DNA of 64,000 nt from Leisingera sp. NJS204 (GTDB lineage: Bacteria; Pseudomonadota; Alphaproteobacteria; Rhodobacterales; Rhodobacteraceae), in assembly GCF_004123675.1 (NCBI RefSeq), contig NZ_CP035417.1, forward strand, positions 2,719,501 to 2,783,500. Reading direction: 5' to 3'. A model generated the notes under the pieces. The model was not told where the DNA came from and searched no databases. It worked only from the letters and a program-made list of their open reading frames with translations. Each line of letters starts with the position of its first letter. Position 1 is the stretch's first letter. Below are positions 1-7,608 of this stretch, in pieces. The position numbers and the translations under genes are program-made.

Positions 1-77
1 AACTTCATCAGTTCGGCGGCGGCGGGCAATGCGGACATAAGGGCGATGGCTCCGGCAAGAATAGGGGGTTTTGTCAT
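1..77 (-). CDS. Exported protein, N-terminal fragment (cut by window edge)
   Basis: Only the first 25 codons are in the window. Reading leftwards from an ATG at 75-77 gives a short basic start, a hydrophobic stretch and an Ala-rich cleavage region (ALPAAAE), which is a clear Sec signal peptide. The mature part lies outside, so the function cannot be named. Inferred to be a periplasmic or secreted protein transcribed away from the his genes. Confidence 0.6.
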   Translation of the reverse strand, partial: MTKPPILAGAIALMSALPAAAELMK

Positions 78-297
78 AACAACTGCTCCGAAAATGTACT
101 GTGATAGGATGAAAACAAGGCAACAGACCCCGGCTGGCAATTCACGTCTTCGGCATCGGCAGTTCTTTGCTGCCAGCCTGCGGCCGCACAAGCCGCAACG
201 TGTGATTGCAGCACCAGTCAATTTGAAGCACTAATTCAAAAGCTGCTGCACCTGCGCTTACGTTCCGCAAGTTTTAGGCAACTATGCCTATTCCCTG

Positions 298-408
298 ATG
301 ATCTGGGGTTTTGTTTACATCGCCACCATTCTTCTACCCGCGTTGGTGCTCTTTGGGGTAACAGAAGCGGCCTACCGGATACGCCTTAAGAACGCACCCA
401 CCAGCTGA
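298..408 (+). CDS. Possible 36-aa single-pass membrane protein
   Basis: Starting at ATG 298 a short frame encodes [20 protein letters not shown] followed by a basic/polar tail and TGA at 406-408. The hydrophobic stretch is long enough to span a membrane and the end (RIRLKN) is positively charged. The frame is open upstream to a stop at 232-234, but no good ribosome binding site is visible, so it could be a real small protein, the remnant of a longer membrane protein, or chance. The rest of 78-512 holds nothing else I recognise; the hisF promoter should lie here. Confidence 0.3.
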   Translation: MIWGFVYIATILLPALVLFGVTEAAYRIRLKNAPTS

Positions 409-512
409 AACATACGCCCTCCCGGACCAAAACGCGCATCCACCGCCATATCTGTTGCGATTCCAGCGTCCATTGCGTACCCACGAGCCAAGCAGTCCGA
501 AAGGCCCGATCC

Positions 513-1274
513 ATGCTGAAGACCCGTATCATTCCCTGTCTCGACGTCGCCGACGGGCGCGTGGTCAAGGGTGTCAACTTTGTCGGCCTGCGCGATGCGG
601 GCGACCCGGTGGAATCGGCCAAGGCCTATGATGCGGCCGGCGCGGATGAGATCTGCTTTCTCGACATTCACGCCACCCATGAAAACCGCGGCACCATGTT
701 CGATGTGGTGCGCCGCACCGCCGAGCAGTGCTTTGTGCCGCTGACCGTGGGCGGCGGGGTGCGGACCAAGGACGATGTGCGTGCGCTGCTGCTGGCCGGG
801 GCTGACAAGGTCTCGTTCAACTCGGCTGCCGTGGCCAACCCGGATGTGATTGCCGAGGCCGCAGATCAGTTCGGCAGCCAGTGCATCGTCTGCGCCATCG
901 ACGCCAAGACGGTGGAATCGGGCCGCTGGGAGATTTTCACCCATGGCGGGCGCAAGGAAACCGGCATCGACGCGGTGGAATTCGCGCGCACGGTGGTGGC
1001 AAAGGGCGCCGGGGAAATCCTGCTGACTTCGATGGACCGCGATGGCACCAAATCCGGTTTTAACCTGCCGCTGACGCGGGCGATTTCCGATGCGGTGGAC
1101 GTGCCGGTGATCGCATCGGGCGGCGTCGGCAACCTGGATCACCTGGTGGAAGGTGTGACCAAGGGCGGCGCAAGCGCGGTGCTGGCGGCCTCGATTTTTC
1201 ACTTCGGGGAATACAGCATCCAGGAAGCCAAGAACCACATGGCCGCCGCCGGCATCCCGATGCGGCTGAACTGA
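513..1274 (+). CDS. hisF: Imidazole glycerol phosphate synthase, cyclase subunit HisF
   Basis: Makes imidazole glycerol phosphate and AICAR from PRFAR, using ammonia delivered by the HisH glutaminase; a cytoplasmic step of histidine synthesis. The 253-aa product has the family length and begins with the typical RIIPCLD start of the first beta strand. The two catalytic aspartates fall exactly at Asp11 (PCLD) and Asp130 (CAID), and the phosphate-binding Gly-rich loops (VGGGVR near 79-84, ASGG near the end) are present. HisH and HisA are not in the window; hisE follows 11 bases downstream, so the two are probably co-transcribed. Confidence 0.97.
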   Translation: MLKTRIIPCLDVADGRVVKGVNFVGLRDAGDPVESAKAYDAAGADEICFLDIHATHENRGTMFDVVRRTAEQCFVPLTVGGGVRTKDDVRALLLAGADKVSFNSAAVANPDVIAEAADQFGSQCIVCAIDAKTVESGRWEIFTHGGRKETGIDAVEFARTVVAKGAGEILLTSMDRDGTKSGFNLPLTRAISDAVDVPVIASGGVGNLDHLVEGVTKGGASAVLAASIFHFGEYSIQEAKNHMAAAGIPMRLN

Positions 1275-1285
1275 AGGGGCACGTG

Positions 1286-1603
1286 ATGAGCCTGCTGCAC
1301 GATCTTGAAGCCACCATCCTGTCCCGCAAGGGATCTGACCCTGACAGCAGCTGGACCGCCAGGCTGCTGGCAAAGGGGCCGGAGAAATGCGCCGAGAAAT
1401 TCGGCGAGGAAGCCATCGAGGCGATCATCGAAGCGGTGAAGGGCGACAGCGGCAAGCTGGCCTCGGAAGGCGCCGATGTGCTCTATCATTTCCTGGTGAT
1501 GCTGGCGGCCCGCGACGTGGCACTGGACGATGTGCTGCAGGTGCTGGCCGAACGCCAGGGCCTCAGCGGCATTGCCGAGAAGGCCGCACGCCCCAAAGGC
1601 TGA
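1286..1603 (+). CDS. hisE: Phosphoribosyl-ATP pyrophosphatase HisE
   Basis: Hydrolyses phosphoribosyl-ATP to phosphoribosyl-AMP in step two of histidine synthesis. The 105-aa protein is a stand-alone HisE with the all-alpha NTP-pyrophosphatase fold: the metal-binding helix motif EKFGEEAIEAIIEA and the later EGADVLYHFLVML both match the family. I chose ATG 1286 rather than GTG 1283 because it sits about six bases behind a GGGG-type ribosome binding site at 1276-1280. It follows hisF by 11 bases; structured repeats follow the stop. Confidence 0.95.
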   Translation: MSLLHDLEATILSRKGSDPDSSWTARLLAKGPEKCAEKFGEEAIEAIIEAVKGDSGKLASEGADVLYHFLVMLAARDVALDDVLQVLAERQGLSGIAEKAARPKG

Positions 1604-1629
1604 TCCCAGGGCCGCTTCTGCAGCGGCGG

Positions 1630-1676
1630 GTCAAGGGAGGCGCAGCCTCCGCGCGCCAGCGCGGCTTGCCCTTGAC
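1630..1676 (+). repeat. Multi-branched intergenic inverted repeat
   Basis: An 8-bp perfect outer stem (GTCAAGGG at 1630-1637 with CCCTTGAC at 1669-1676) encloses two smaller GC-rich hairpins, GGAGGC/GCCTCC and CGCGC/GCGCG. It lies just after hisE and could act as an mRNA 3'-end structure. There is no T tract directly behind it. Confidence 0.55.
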
Positions 1677-1754
1677 GCGCACTCTTATACACCCTCAGCA
1701 AGGCCCTGACGGGCAAACTTGCCCTTCCGGGCCTCTCAGCAAAATCTTCTTCTT

Positions 1755-1821
1755 GCGCCGCGCAGCGGCGCTACGCCCAACCGTGGAGGCTGTCCAAAGG
1801 ACGGCCGGAACGGGCGGGAGC
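1755..1821 (+). repeat. Intergenic repeat element, copy 1
   Basis: Order of parts: perfect hairpin GCGCCGC/GCGGCGC (1755-1771), the string ACGCCCAAC (1773-1781), a second hairpin around GGCTGTCC/GGACGGCC, and GGGCGGGAGC (1812-1821). The same order occurs at 28287-28377 and 60512-60583, each time downstream of a + strand gene. Hairpin sequences differ between copies while the two flanking strings are constant, which suggests a conserved RNA or DNA element and not a recent duplication. Confidence 0.65.
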
Positions 1822-1841
1822 ACCTCCGCCCCGCCGCCGCC

Positions 1842-2312
1842 TCAAAGCTTCGAGGATATGATCCCGGTGGCGAAACCGCCAAAACGCAACTCTCCGAACA
1901 GGCGCTGGTATTCGATCTTGGGACAGCGGTTCTGGATCACCGTGACACCGCGTGCTTCAGCCTTTGCGGCGGCTTCGGCATGTTCCACACCAATCTGCAT
2001 CCAAATTGTCGGCAGCTCAGGAAATGCCTCCAGCGCCTCGTCCGCAATGGGCGGCACCGCCTCTGAGCGGCGGAAGATATCGACCATGTCCACCGGGACG
2101 TCTATTTCAGAAAGACTGGCCCGCACCGTTTCGCCAAACAGCATCTTGCCTGCATGGCCGGGGTTCACCGGAATCACCCGGTAACCCTTGAGCCCCAGAT
2201 AGCGCGCCACGTAATAGCTGGGGCGCACCGGGTTCATCGACACGCCGGCCACCGCCACCACTTTGGTCCGTTGCAGGATCGTTTTCAGATGCTCATCGCT
2301 GTATTCTGTCAT
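1842..2312 (-). CDS. CoA-binding domain protein (YccU-like)
   Basis: A 156-aa protein made of a single Rossmann-type CoA_binding domain. Recognisable parts are KVVAVAGVSMNP (strand plus glycine loop), the SYYVARYLGLKGYRVIPVNP segment, and the IWMQIGV stretch near residues 103-109; these match the YccU/succinyl-CoA synthetase-like family, whose exact role is unknown. The reading frame extends upstream to 2588, but MTEYSDEH at 2312 is the start that matches the family N-terminus and leaves room for the terminator at 2372-2399. Monocistronic by appearance. Confidence 0.85.
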   Translation of the reverse strand: MTEYSDEHLKTILQRTKVVAVAGVSMNPVRPSYYVARYLGLKGYRVIPVNPGHAGKMLFGETVRASLSEIDVPVDMVDIFRRSEAVPPIADEALEAFPELPTIWMQIGVEHAEAAAKAEARGVTVIQNRCPKIEYQRLFGELRFGGFATGIISSKL

Positions 2313-2370
2313 GGCCCGCACCCTAGCTGCGGCGCCCGCTTTGGCAAAGGTGGATTCGCTGCAGGGCAAA

Positions 2371-2455
2371 CAAAAAAGCGCCCGGACGAACCGGGCGCTA
2401 GGTATGGAACGAGGGACAGTGAAAAAGATCTGCGGTGGTTCCACTCCGCAGTCCC
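2371..2455 (-). ncRNA. Candidate small RNA with own terminator
   Basis: Between two minus-strand genes and behind the terminator of the upstream one, this segment reads on the minus strand as a GGGAC...GTCCC closing pair (2451-2455 with 2413-2417), a strong inner hairpin CTGCGG/CCGCAG, an AU-rich single-stranded part, and then a textbook terminator (AGCGCCCGG/CCGGGCGCT plus six T). A gene-free stretch with a second terminator is what a free-standing sRNA looks like. I recognise no known family; the 5' end is a guess. Confidence 0.4.
2372..2399 (-). terminator. Rho-independent terminator
   Basis: Nine-base-pair stem AGCGCCCGG (2377-2385) with CCGGGCGCT (2391-2399), followed on the minus strand by six T (2372-2377). 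Ends the candidate sRNA or read-through from the YHS gene. Confidence 0.8.
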
Positions 2456-2479
2456 TATTGAATATGGGCCACAGTCTGG

Positions 2480-2513
2480 AAAATAAAAGAGCACCTCTCG
2501 CAATCGTGAGGTG
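2480..2513 (-). terminator. Rho-independent terminator of the YHS gene
   Basis: CACCTC (2492-2497) pairs with GAGGTG (2508-2513); on the minus strand the hairpin is followed by CTCTTTTATTTT. It begins a few bases after the stop of the YHS-domain gene. Confidence 0.7.
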
Positions 2514-2518
2514 ACAGG

Positions 2519-2980
2519 CTATTTCCTTAGAACCGCAGGCCAATGCGCGCGGCCGTCCGCAATCATCTGCACGGTGTCCGCCTGCCACAGATGGTGGACA
2601 CCGCGGTTGTTCAGAAGAAACAGCTCTCCGTCCACGATGGCCCAGATTCGCGGGTTTCCATCATGAAGCCGCCCCTGCGACATCGCATAGGCGCAGTAGC
2701 CGCCAAAGGCCGGCGCATAGGCCCGCGGGTTGGCCTCGAACTGCGCCTGATTGCGGGCTGATGCAAACCGCCAGACAACGCCTTTCCACATCACCGCATG
2801 GCCGCGCCGTCCGGGTTCTGCCGTGCCATGTTCGAAAAACGCAACCGCATCATACCCGCCGATAGCAACGCCCGCACGGGAAGAGAAAACAGCAGCATCA
2901 GCCCGCGCCATATCCGGCAGGGACACAAACATCACCGCAACGGCCATCAGGACCAGACGCAAGGCCACATTGCACTCCAT
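2519..2980 (-). CDS. Exported YHS-domain protein
   Basis: A 153-aa protein with an N-terminal signal peptide (hydrophobic LRLVLMAVAVMFVSL, cleavage near ARADA) and one YHS-type domain: GGYDAVAFF near 41-49, VWRFAS near 68-73, and the family hallmark FGGYCAYAMSQG near 91-102. Such proteins are periplasmic, small and often annotated only by this domain; a metal or cofactor role has been suggested for the family but I cannot show it here. Its terminator lies at 2480-2513. Confidence 0.8.
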   Translation of the reverse strand: MECNVALRLVLMAVAVMFVSLPDMARADAAVFSSRAGVAIGGYDAVAFFEHGTAEPGRRGHAVMWKGVVWRFASARNQAQFEANPRAYAPAFGGYCAYAMSQGRLHDGNPRIWAIVDGELFLLNNRGVHHLWQADTVQMIADGRAHWPAVLRK

Positions 2981-3080
2981 TCACTTCTTGCAACAGACTT
3001 CCGACTCTGCCGCACCGCCGTGCTCTTGCAAAGACGGCATACGCAGATGTGATCAGCCCGTGACGGCCGGCGCCGCGGCC

Positions 3081-3857
3081 CTACCGGGCGATGGAGGCGT
3101 AAAGCGCGATGGCCGCTGCATTGGAGACATTGAGCGAGCCAAAACCGCCCGCGGCGTCAATCTTAACCAGCCCGTCAACAGTTTCCTTGGTCTTCTGGCG
3201 CAGGCCCGGGCCTTCGGCGCCCAGAACCAGTGCTACCGGCAGGTGCTTTTTGCCGTCCAGTGCGGTCTCAATGGTGTCCTCCGCCTCGCCGTCCAGGCCC
3301 AGTACGACAAAGCCCATGTTCTGCAGTTCAGCGATGGTATCAGCAAGGTTGCGCATCCGCAGATAGGGCTGGCGTTCCAGCGCGCCGCTGGCGGTCTTGG
3401 CCAGCGCCCCGGTTTCAGGTGCCGAATGGTGGCGTGTGCCAATGACGGCGCTGGCGCCCAGCACCTCGGCCGAGCGCAGGATGGCGCCGACGTTGTGCGG
3501 ATCCGTCACCCGGTCCAGCAGCAGCACCCGCGGCGCCTCGCGGCCGATGCAATTGTCGGCCAGCCCGCCCCAGTTCAAGGGCTTCACTTCCAGTGCCGCG
3601 CCCTGATGCACCGACTGTGCGTCAATCGGAGGGTTGAACTTGCGCGGGTCGATCACCTCGGCCTCGACGCCCGAGGCTGCGATGGCGTCCGCCAGTTTCA
3701 CTTCGGCGTTCATGGTCACCATCAGGCGCAGTTTCTCGCGCTGGGGATTCATCAGCGCATCGCGCACCGCATGCAGCCCGAACAGCCAAACGGTTTCTGC
3801 CGAGGCGGCCTTTTTGGACTGTTCTTTTGCGACGACCCATTTGGGCTTCTTGGTCAT
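3081..3857 (-). CDS. rlmB: 23S rRNA 2'-O-methyltransferase RlmB (SpoU family)
   Basis: Methylates the 2'-OH of G2251 in 23S rRNA using SAM. The 258-aa product has the N-terminal substrate-binding region (VWLFGLHAVRDAL) and all three SpoU motifs: DPHNVGAILRSAE, LVLGAEGPGL and LNVSNAAAIALY, which form the knotted SAM site. The basic N-terminal extension (KKPKW..KEQSKK) is usual in alphaproteobacteria. It is divergent from tRNA-Tyr, about 120 bases away. Confidence 0.93.
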   Translation of the reverse strand: MTKKPKWVVAKEQSKKAASAETVWLFGLHAVRDALMNPQREKLRLMVTMNAEVKLADAIAASGVEAEVIDPRKFNPPIDAQSVHQGAALEVKPLNWGGLADNCIGREAPRVLLLDRVTDPHNVGAILRSAEVLGASAVIGTRHHSAPETGALAKTASGALERQPYLRMRNLADTIAELQNMGFVVLGLDGEAEDTIETALDGKKHLPVALVLGAEGPGLRQKTKETVDGLVKIDAAGGFGSLNVSNAAAIALYASIAR

Positions 3858-3977
3858 TTTACTCTCCGGCAGAAAGAATTTTCAAGGCGTGCTGAAAACT
3901 TGCGTTTTTCCGGTTGACGCCCCTTTGGCCTGCTTGTAATCACGCCTCCACATCAGGTGCAACATGCAACTGACAGT

Positions 3978-4061
3978 GGGCGACAGGCCGCAAGGTGTGG
4001 CAGGGGACTGTAACTCCCTCGCGGAGACGCACGCCTGGTTCGATTCCAGGGTCGCCCACCA
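3978..4061 (+). tRNA. tRNA-Tyr (GTA)
   Basis: Acceptor arm GGGCGAC pairs with GTCGCCC; the discriminator is A and CCA is encoded (4059-4061). The anticodon arm GGGGA-CTGTAAC-TCCCT shows anticodon GTA. A long variable arm before the CCTGG-TTCGATT-CCAGG T arm marks it as a class II tRNA, as bacterial tRNA-Tyr is. Length 84. Confidence 0.95.
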
Positions 4062-4146
4062 TCTTCTCTTCTATTCAGACCGGACGATGGTGGCCCAGCT
4101 GCAGACCGGATGGGCTGCGCGCCGCCCCTGTGCTGTCCGGCGCAGC

Positions 4147-4175
4147 AAAAAACCCGCGTGAAGTTCGCGGGCTTT
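4147..4175. terminator. Hairpin terminator between tRNA-Tyr and the DUF2478 gene
   Basis: CCCGCG (4153-4158) pairs with CGCGGG (4166-4171). On the minus strand it is followed by six T, so it ends the DUF2478 gene; on the + strand the tail CTTTCCGTTT is weaker but could end tRNA-Tyr. Confidence 0.7.
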
Positions 4176-4204
4176 CCGTTTGATTTGAAATGGGAATGCG
4201 CCAG

Positions 4205-4723
4205 TCAGGCGGTTTCAGAAACGGCCTGTTCCGCCCAGGCAACCAGCGCGTCCAGATCCGGTCCCGCCTCCACGGCCATACCGTCGGCAAAGGTCTGGAA
4301 CGGCTCCACATTCATCTGGTTTACGCCGGAAATCACCGGAATGCCCAATGCCAGCGCCTCGCCGATTATGGGCCGCATGCCGCGCCCGTCGGCCTCGTGC
4401 TTGCCGAATTTATTGACGATCATCAGCTGCGGTGCCGGGTCCGTTTGCAGCGTGGCAGAGACCTGCCCGACCGCTTGTTCCAGCGCTTCCGGGTTCAGGC
4501 GGCAGCCGCGGGCGCCCGCGCCCAGGGATTGCGAAATCCGGATGGTTTCGCCTGAAGGCAGCACCCGCACATCCATGTCGCACAGTTCCTTGTCGTAGCA
4601 TTCGACATTGGTCTGCACGATGCCGGCCAGGCGGATGCCCTTGGCCTGCAGCCGTTCGGCAAGCTCGCTCAGCAAACGGTCAGTGGCACCGCGTTCTTGA
4701 GTCATCACATAGGCCAGGTGCAT
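4205..4723 (-). CDS. DUF2478 domain protein (P-loop-like)
   Basis: A 172-aa cytoplasmic protein that matches the DUF2478 family from end to end: LAGIVQTN near 33-40, CDMDVRVLPSGETIRISQ near 48-65, GARGCRLNPEALEQAV near 71-86, and LMIVNKFGKHEADGRG near 99-114. The family has a nucleotide-binding look and in many genomes lies beside molybdate transport genes; no such gene is nearby here. Function unknown. Confidence 0.8.
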   Translation of the reverse strand: MHLAYVMTQERGATDRLLSELAERLQAKGIRLAGIVQTNVECYDKELCDMDVRVLPSGETIRISQSLGAGARGCRLNPEALEQAVGQVSATLQTDPAPQLMIVNKFGKHEADGRGMRPIIGEALALGIPVISGVNQMNVEPFQTFADGMAVEAGPDLDALVAWAEQAVSETA

Positions 4724-4785
4724 CGGTCATTCTCTCCAGTCTCGTCTCAGTTAATAGGTGGTCATGCAGCGGGCTGGGTCAACCC

Positions 4786-5448
4786 CTACCACGGCAACGG
4801 GCTGTAGCCGATGACCGGGGTGTGCAGGATCAGCAGGGCCAGAAACACCGCGCCCGCCAGCCCGGCCTCAGCCGCAGAGGGGCGCAGGCGGGCCAAGCTC
4901 AGCCGCGCGGTATTGCGGTTGAGGCGGGTCCATTCGCCCTGCCCCATCCGCCGCTGTGTGCGCCGGTCGATCAATGCCATGCCGGTCCAGGCAAAGCCGC
5001 CAAACAGGCCAAACAGGATCACATGTGCCAAATCGCCATTGGCCAGCAGATGCGCCCCGGCCCAGAGCGCCATGGCCGCAAGCAAAGGGTGGCGGCTGAC
5101 ACCCAGGATGCCGGGATCAGCCGGATCAAAGGCCCGCAGCCCCAGGCCGCCAAAGCTGAACGGGTTCTGCCGCATCATGCCCGCCACCGCCAGCAGGCAG
5201 GCCAGCGGCATCAGCAGAAGCGGCGCCCAGCGGAAGATGTCCCAATAGGGCAGCACGCCGACATAAGGCGCCCGTGCCGCCGCCACGACCAGCCAGGCCA
5301 GAATTACCAATGACAGCAGGCTGTAGGCGATGATGTAGCCGCGCTGGCCCAGGCGGCCCACCAGCCAGGGCCGCACCGGCGGACGCACCGGGATGGCGTG
5401 GCTGGCCAGAAACAGCATCAGCGCGGCGGTGAATTCTAGCCAGCCCAT
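4786..5448 (-). CDS. NnrU family membrane protein
   Basis: A 220-aa integral membrane protein with about six hydrophobic segments. The family signs are the N-terminal LFLASHAIPVRPPVRPWLV, the NPFSFGG loop near residues 95-101, and GVSRHPLLAAMALWAGAHLL, where the conserved His-Pro and the second His are thought to hold haem in the related zeta-carotene isomerase. NnrU is linked to denitrification in some bacteria, but no nitrite or nitric oxide reductase genes are in the window. Separate transcript from the ABC permease upstream. Confidence 0.85.
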   Translation of the reverse strand: MGWLEFTAALMLFLASHAIPVRPPVRPWLVGRLGQRGYIIAYSLLSLVILAWLVVAAARAPYVGVLPYWDIFRWAPLLLMPLACLLAVAGMMRQNPFSFGGLGLRAFDPADPGILGVSRHPLLAAMALWAGAHLLANGDLAHVILFGLFGGFAWTGMALIDRRTQRRMGQGEWTRLNRNTARLSLARLRPSAAEAGLAGAVFLALLILHTPVIGYSPLPW

Positions 5449-5524
5449 CGGGGTCTCTCCTGCCTTAGATCAGTCTGTCATGCAGCTATAGGCGGGCGGG
5501 CAGTGCAGAACGTTGCCCCAGATC

Positions 5525-5547
5525 AAAAAAGGCGCCGCTGGGGCGCC
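5525..5547 (-). terminator. Terminator of the ABC transporter operon
   Basis: GGCGCC (5531-5536) pairs with GGCGCC (5542-5547), followed on the minus strand by six T. It lies 25 bases after the permease stop. Confidence 0.75.
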
Positions 5548-5571
5548 CTTCTCACTTTGCGGCAGCCAGAC

Positions 5572-7608
5572 CTACAGCCCCAGCGCCTTGCGCCTCTCCT
5601 CGGCAAAGCCCTGCACCATGCGGTCGGCGATCAAGGCGAGGATCGCCATCGCCGCCCCGGCCGAGATGCCAAGCCCCACATCCGCCTGCCCAAGCGCCAG
5701 ATAGATCGACTGGCCCAGGCCGGTGGTGCCGATCAGCGCCGCAATCACCAGCATTGCAAAGGCATAGAGGATGGTCTGGTTCAGACCCAGCAGGATCGAC
5801 GGCGCCGCATAAGGCGCCCGGATATCCTTGAGCATCTGCCATGTGGTGGCACCTGAGGCTGTTGCGGCTTCTATCATCTCCTCTGGTGTCGAGACCAGCC
5901 CGTGCCGGGTGTAGCGGATCATCGGCACGATGGCATAGGCAATAATCGCCAGGAAGGCCGAGAACTCGCCGATCTGAAACACCATCAGCACCGGGATCAG
6001 GAAGACAAACAACGGAATCGTCTGCAGCATGTCGCAGATGGGCCGCACCAGCCGCCAGAGACCGGGCGACACCGCTGAGGCAAGCCCGATCGCGCCGCCC
6101 ATTACCGCGCAGGCAAAGACAGCCGCACCCGACAAATACAGCGACAGCAACGCCCGTTCCCACAGGCCGGAGACCAGAATGGTGCCCAGCAGTAAAACCG
6201 TCATGATGGCCAGACCGCGCCCGCCGGCAACCCAGGCCAGCGCGCCTGCACCGATCAGCACAAAGGGCCAGGGCAGCTGCGAAATACCCGTCTCCAGCAT
6301 GCCGGCGGCAATCAGCAGCATCACGCCCAGCGCCAGCTGGCCGCGCAATGCAAAGACCAGACCGGCAGCTGCACCCGCCGCAAACACCCCCAGGCTCATC
6401 GCCGGGGTCCAGGAGAAACCCCAGGTGAAGGGCAGCACCGCCTGGTCCAGCCCGATCCGCAACGGCAGCAGCACATAAAACAGCACGTTGTTTTTGAACG
6501 CTGTCAGCGCATCGGCATTGGCAGTGGTAAAGGCCGACAGCCCCCTGTCGACGCTGTCCGCGACCGGGTTGAACAGCGCATAGGCGCCGGGTTGCTGAAT
6601 GTAGCCCCAAAACACGGCGCTGGCTGCGGCGCCCACGGCCAGAATGCCCCAGGCAATGCGCGGATCATGCTTCTCCCGCCGCTCTTCGGTCAGGGTGCCG
6701 CTCATCCGGTCGATTAGGATAGCAAAGACCACAATCACCGAGCCGGCCAGCAGGCTTTGACCGAACTGCGCCTTGCGCATGGTCAAAAGGACCTCCCAGC
6801 CGATGTCGTCAAAGCCGCCGATTACTGCTGCGATGATCACCATCGACAGCGCCGCCATCAGGCATTGATTGACGCCCACCATGATCTGCTGCCCGGCCGA
6901 GGGGATCTCGCATTGAAACAGCTGCTGCAGCCGGGTGCCGCCGGCCATGATAGCGGCTTCCTTGATCTCCGGCTCGACCCGCTCCAGTCCCAAAAGCACA
7001 TTGCGCGCCATTGGCGGCGCGGCATAGATGGCCGAGGCGATGAGGCCCACAACCGGGCCAAAGCCGAACAGCACCAGCAAGGGCGTAAGATAGGCAAAGG
7101 TCGGCACCGTCTGCATGATGTCCAGCAGCGCCTGCACCGGTTTGCGGACGCGCGGGTATTCATTGGCCAGGATGCCGATGCCGCCGCCGATGATCAGCGC
7201 CAGCGGTACTGAAACAGCAACCAGCGCCAGCGTGTTCATGCTTTCGGGCCAGTACCCCGACGCCAGCACAAACCCGAGCCCCACAAGGGCCATCAGCGCC
7301 ATCCGCACCCCGCCCAGGATCCAGGCCAGCGCCGTGGTAGCGCAGATGACCAGCGGCCAGGGCGTGTTGCTCAGCACATAATTCGCCGCTTCCATCGGGT
7401 AGAACATCAGCGCCGAAAATCCACGCGCAGTGGGTTTGATCAGCGCCAGCAGCCACTCCATCACCGCGCCGGCCCAATCGGTTGCGGGCAGCATCCAGGC
7501 GGCAGGGAATTTGACCAGCCACGGCAGGCTGCTTTCCAGCAGAAGGCACAGGGCGCCCGCCGCCGCCGCGATCAGCGCCGCCACGGATCCTTTTGTCAGA
7601 ACCGCCAT
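5572..7608 (-). CDS. ABC transporter permease, duplicated ProW-type (quaternary amine / TMAO class)
   Basis: Membrane channel of a binding-protein-dependent importer. The 678-aa product is twice the usual size: two ProW-like permease halves in one chain. Each half carries its own EAA loop for docking the ATPase (KEAAIMAGGT near 214-223 and IEAATASGAT near 547-556) and its own set of hydrophobic helices. This layout is known for TmoW-type permeases of TMAO/betaine importers in Roseobacters. Its ATG overlaps the stop of the ATPase gene (TAATG), so translation is coupled. Substrate is inferred from family only. Confidence 0.85.
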   Translation of the reverse strand: MAVLTKGSVAALIAAAAGALCLLLESSLPWLVKFPAAWMLPATDWAGAVMEWLLALIKPTARGFSALMFYPMEAANYVLSNTPWPLVICATTALAWILGGVRMALMALVGLGFVLASGYWPESMNTLALVAVSVPLALIIGGGIGILANEYPRVRKPVQALLDIMQTVPTFAYLTPLLVLFGFGPVVGLIASAIYAAPPMARNVLLGLERVEPEIKEAAIMAGGTRLQQLFQCEIPSAGQQIMVGVNQCLMAALSMVIIAAVIGGFDDIGWEVLLTMRKAQFGQSLLAGSVIVVFAILIDRMSGTLTEERREKHDPRIAWGILAVGAAASAVFWGYIQQPGAYALFNPVADSVDRGLSAFTTANADALTAFKNNVLFYVLLPLRIGLDQAVLPFTWGFSWTPAMSLGVFAAGAAAGLVFALRGQLALGVMLLIAAGMLETGISQLPWPFVLIGAGALAWVAGGRGLAIMTVLLLGTILVSGLWERALLSLYLSGAAVFACAVMGGAIGLASAVSPGLWRLVRPICDMLQTIPLFVFLIPVLMVFQIGEFSAFLAIIAYAIVPMIRYTRHGLVSTPEEMIEAATASGATTWQMLKDIRAPYAAPSILLGLNQTILYAFAMLVIAALIGTTGLGQSIYLALGQADVGLGISAGAAMAILALIADRMVQGFAEERRKALGL

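Noticed and set aside
46-234. 62-aa + strand frame near the window start
   Set aside because: Overlaps the signal peptide of the minus-strand gene and its promoter; basic, low-information sequence and no ribosome binding site.
372-1373. 333-aa minus-strand open frame across hisF
   Set aside because: Antisense to a certain gene; Arg/His/Gly-rich composition typical of a shadow frame in GC-rich DNA.
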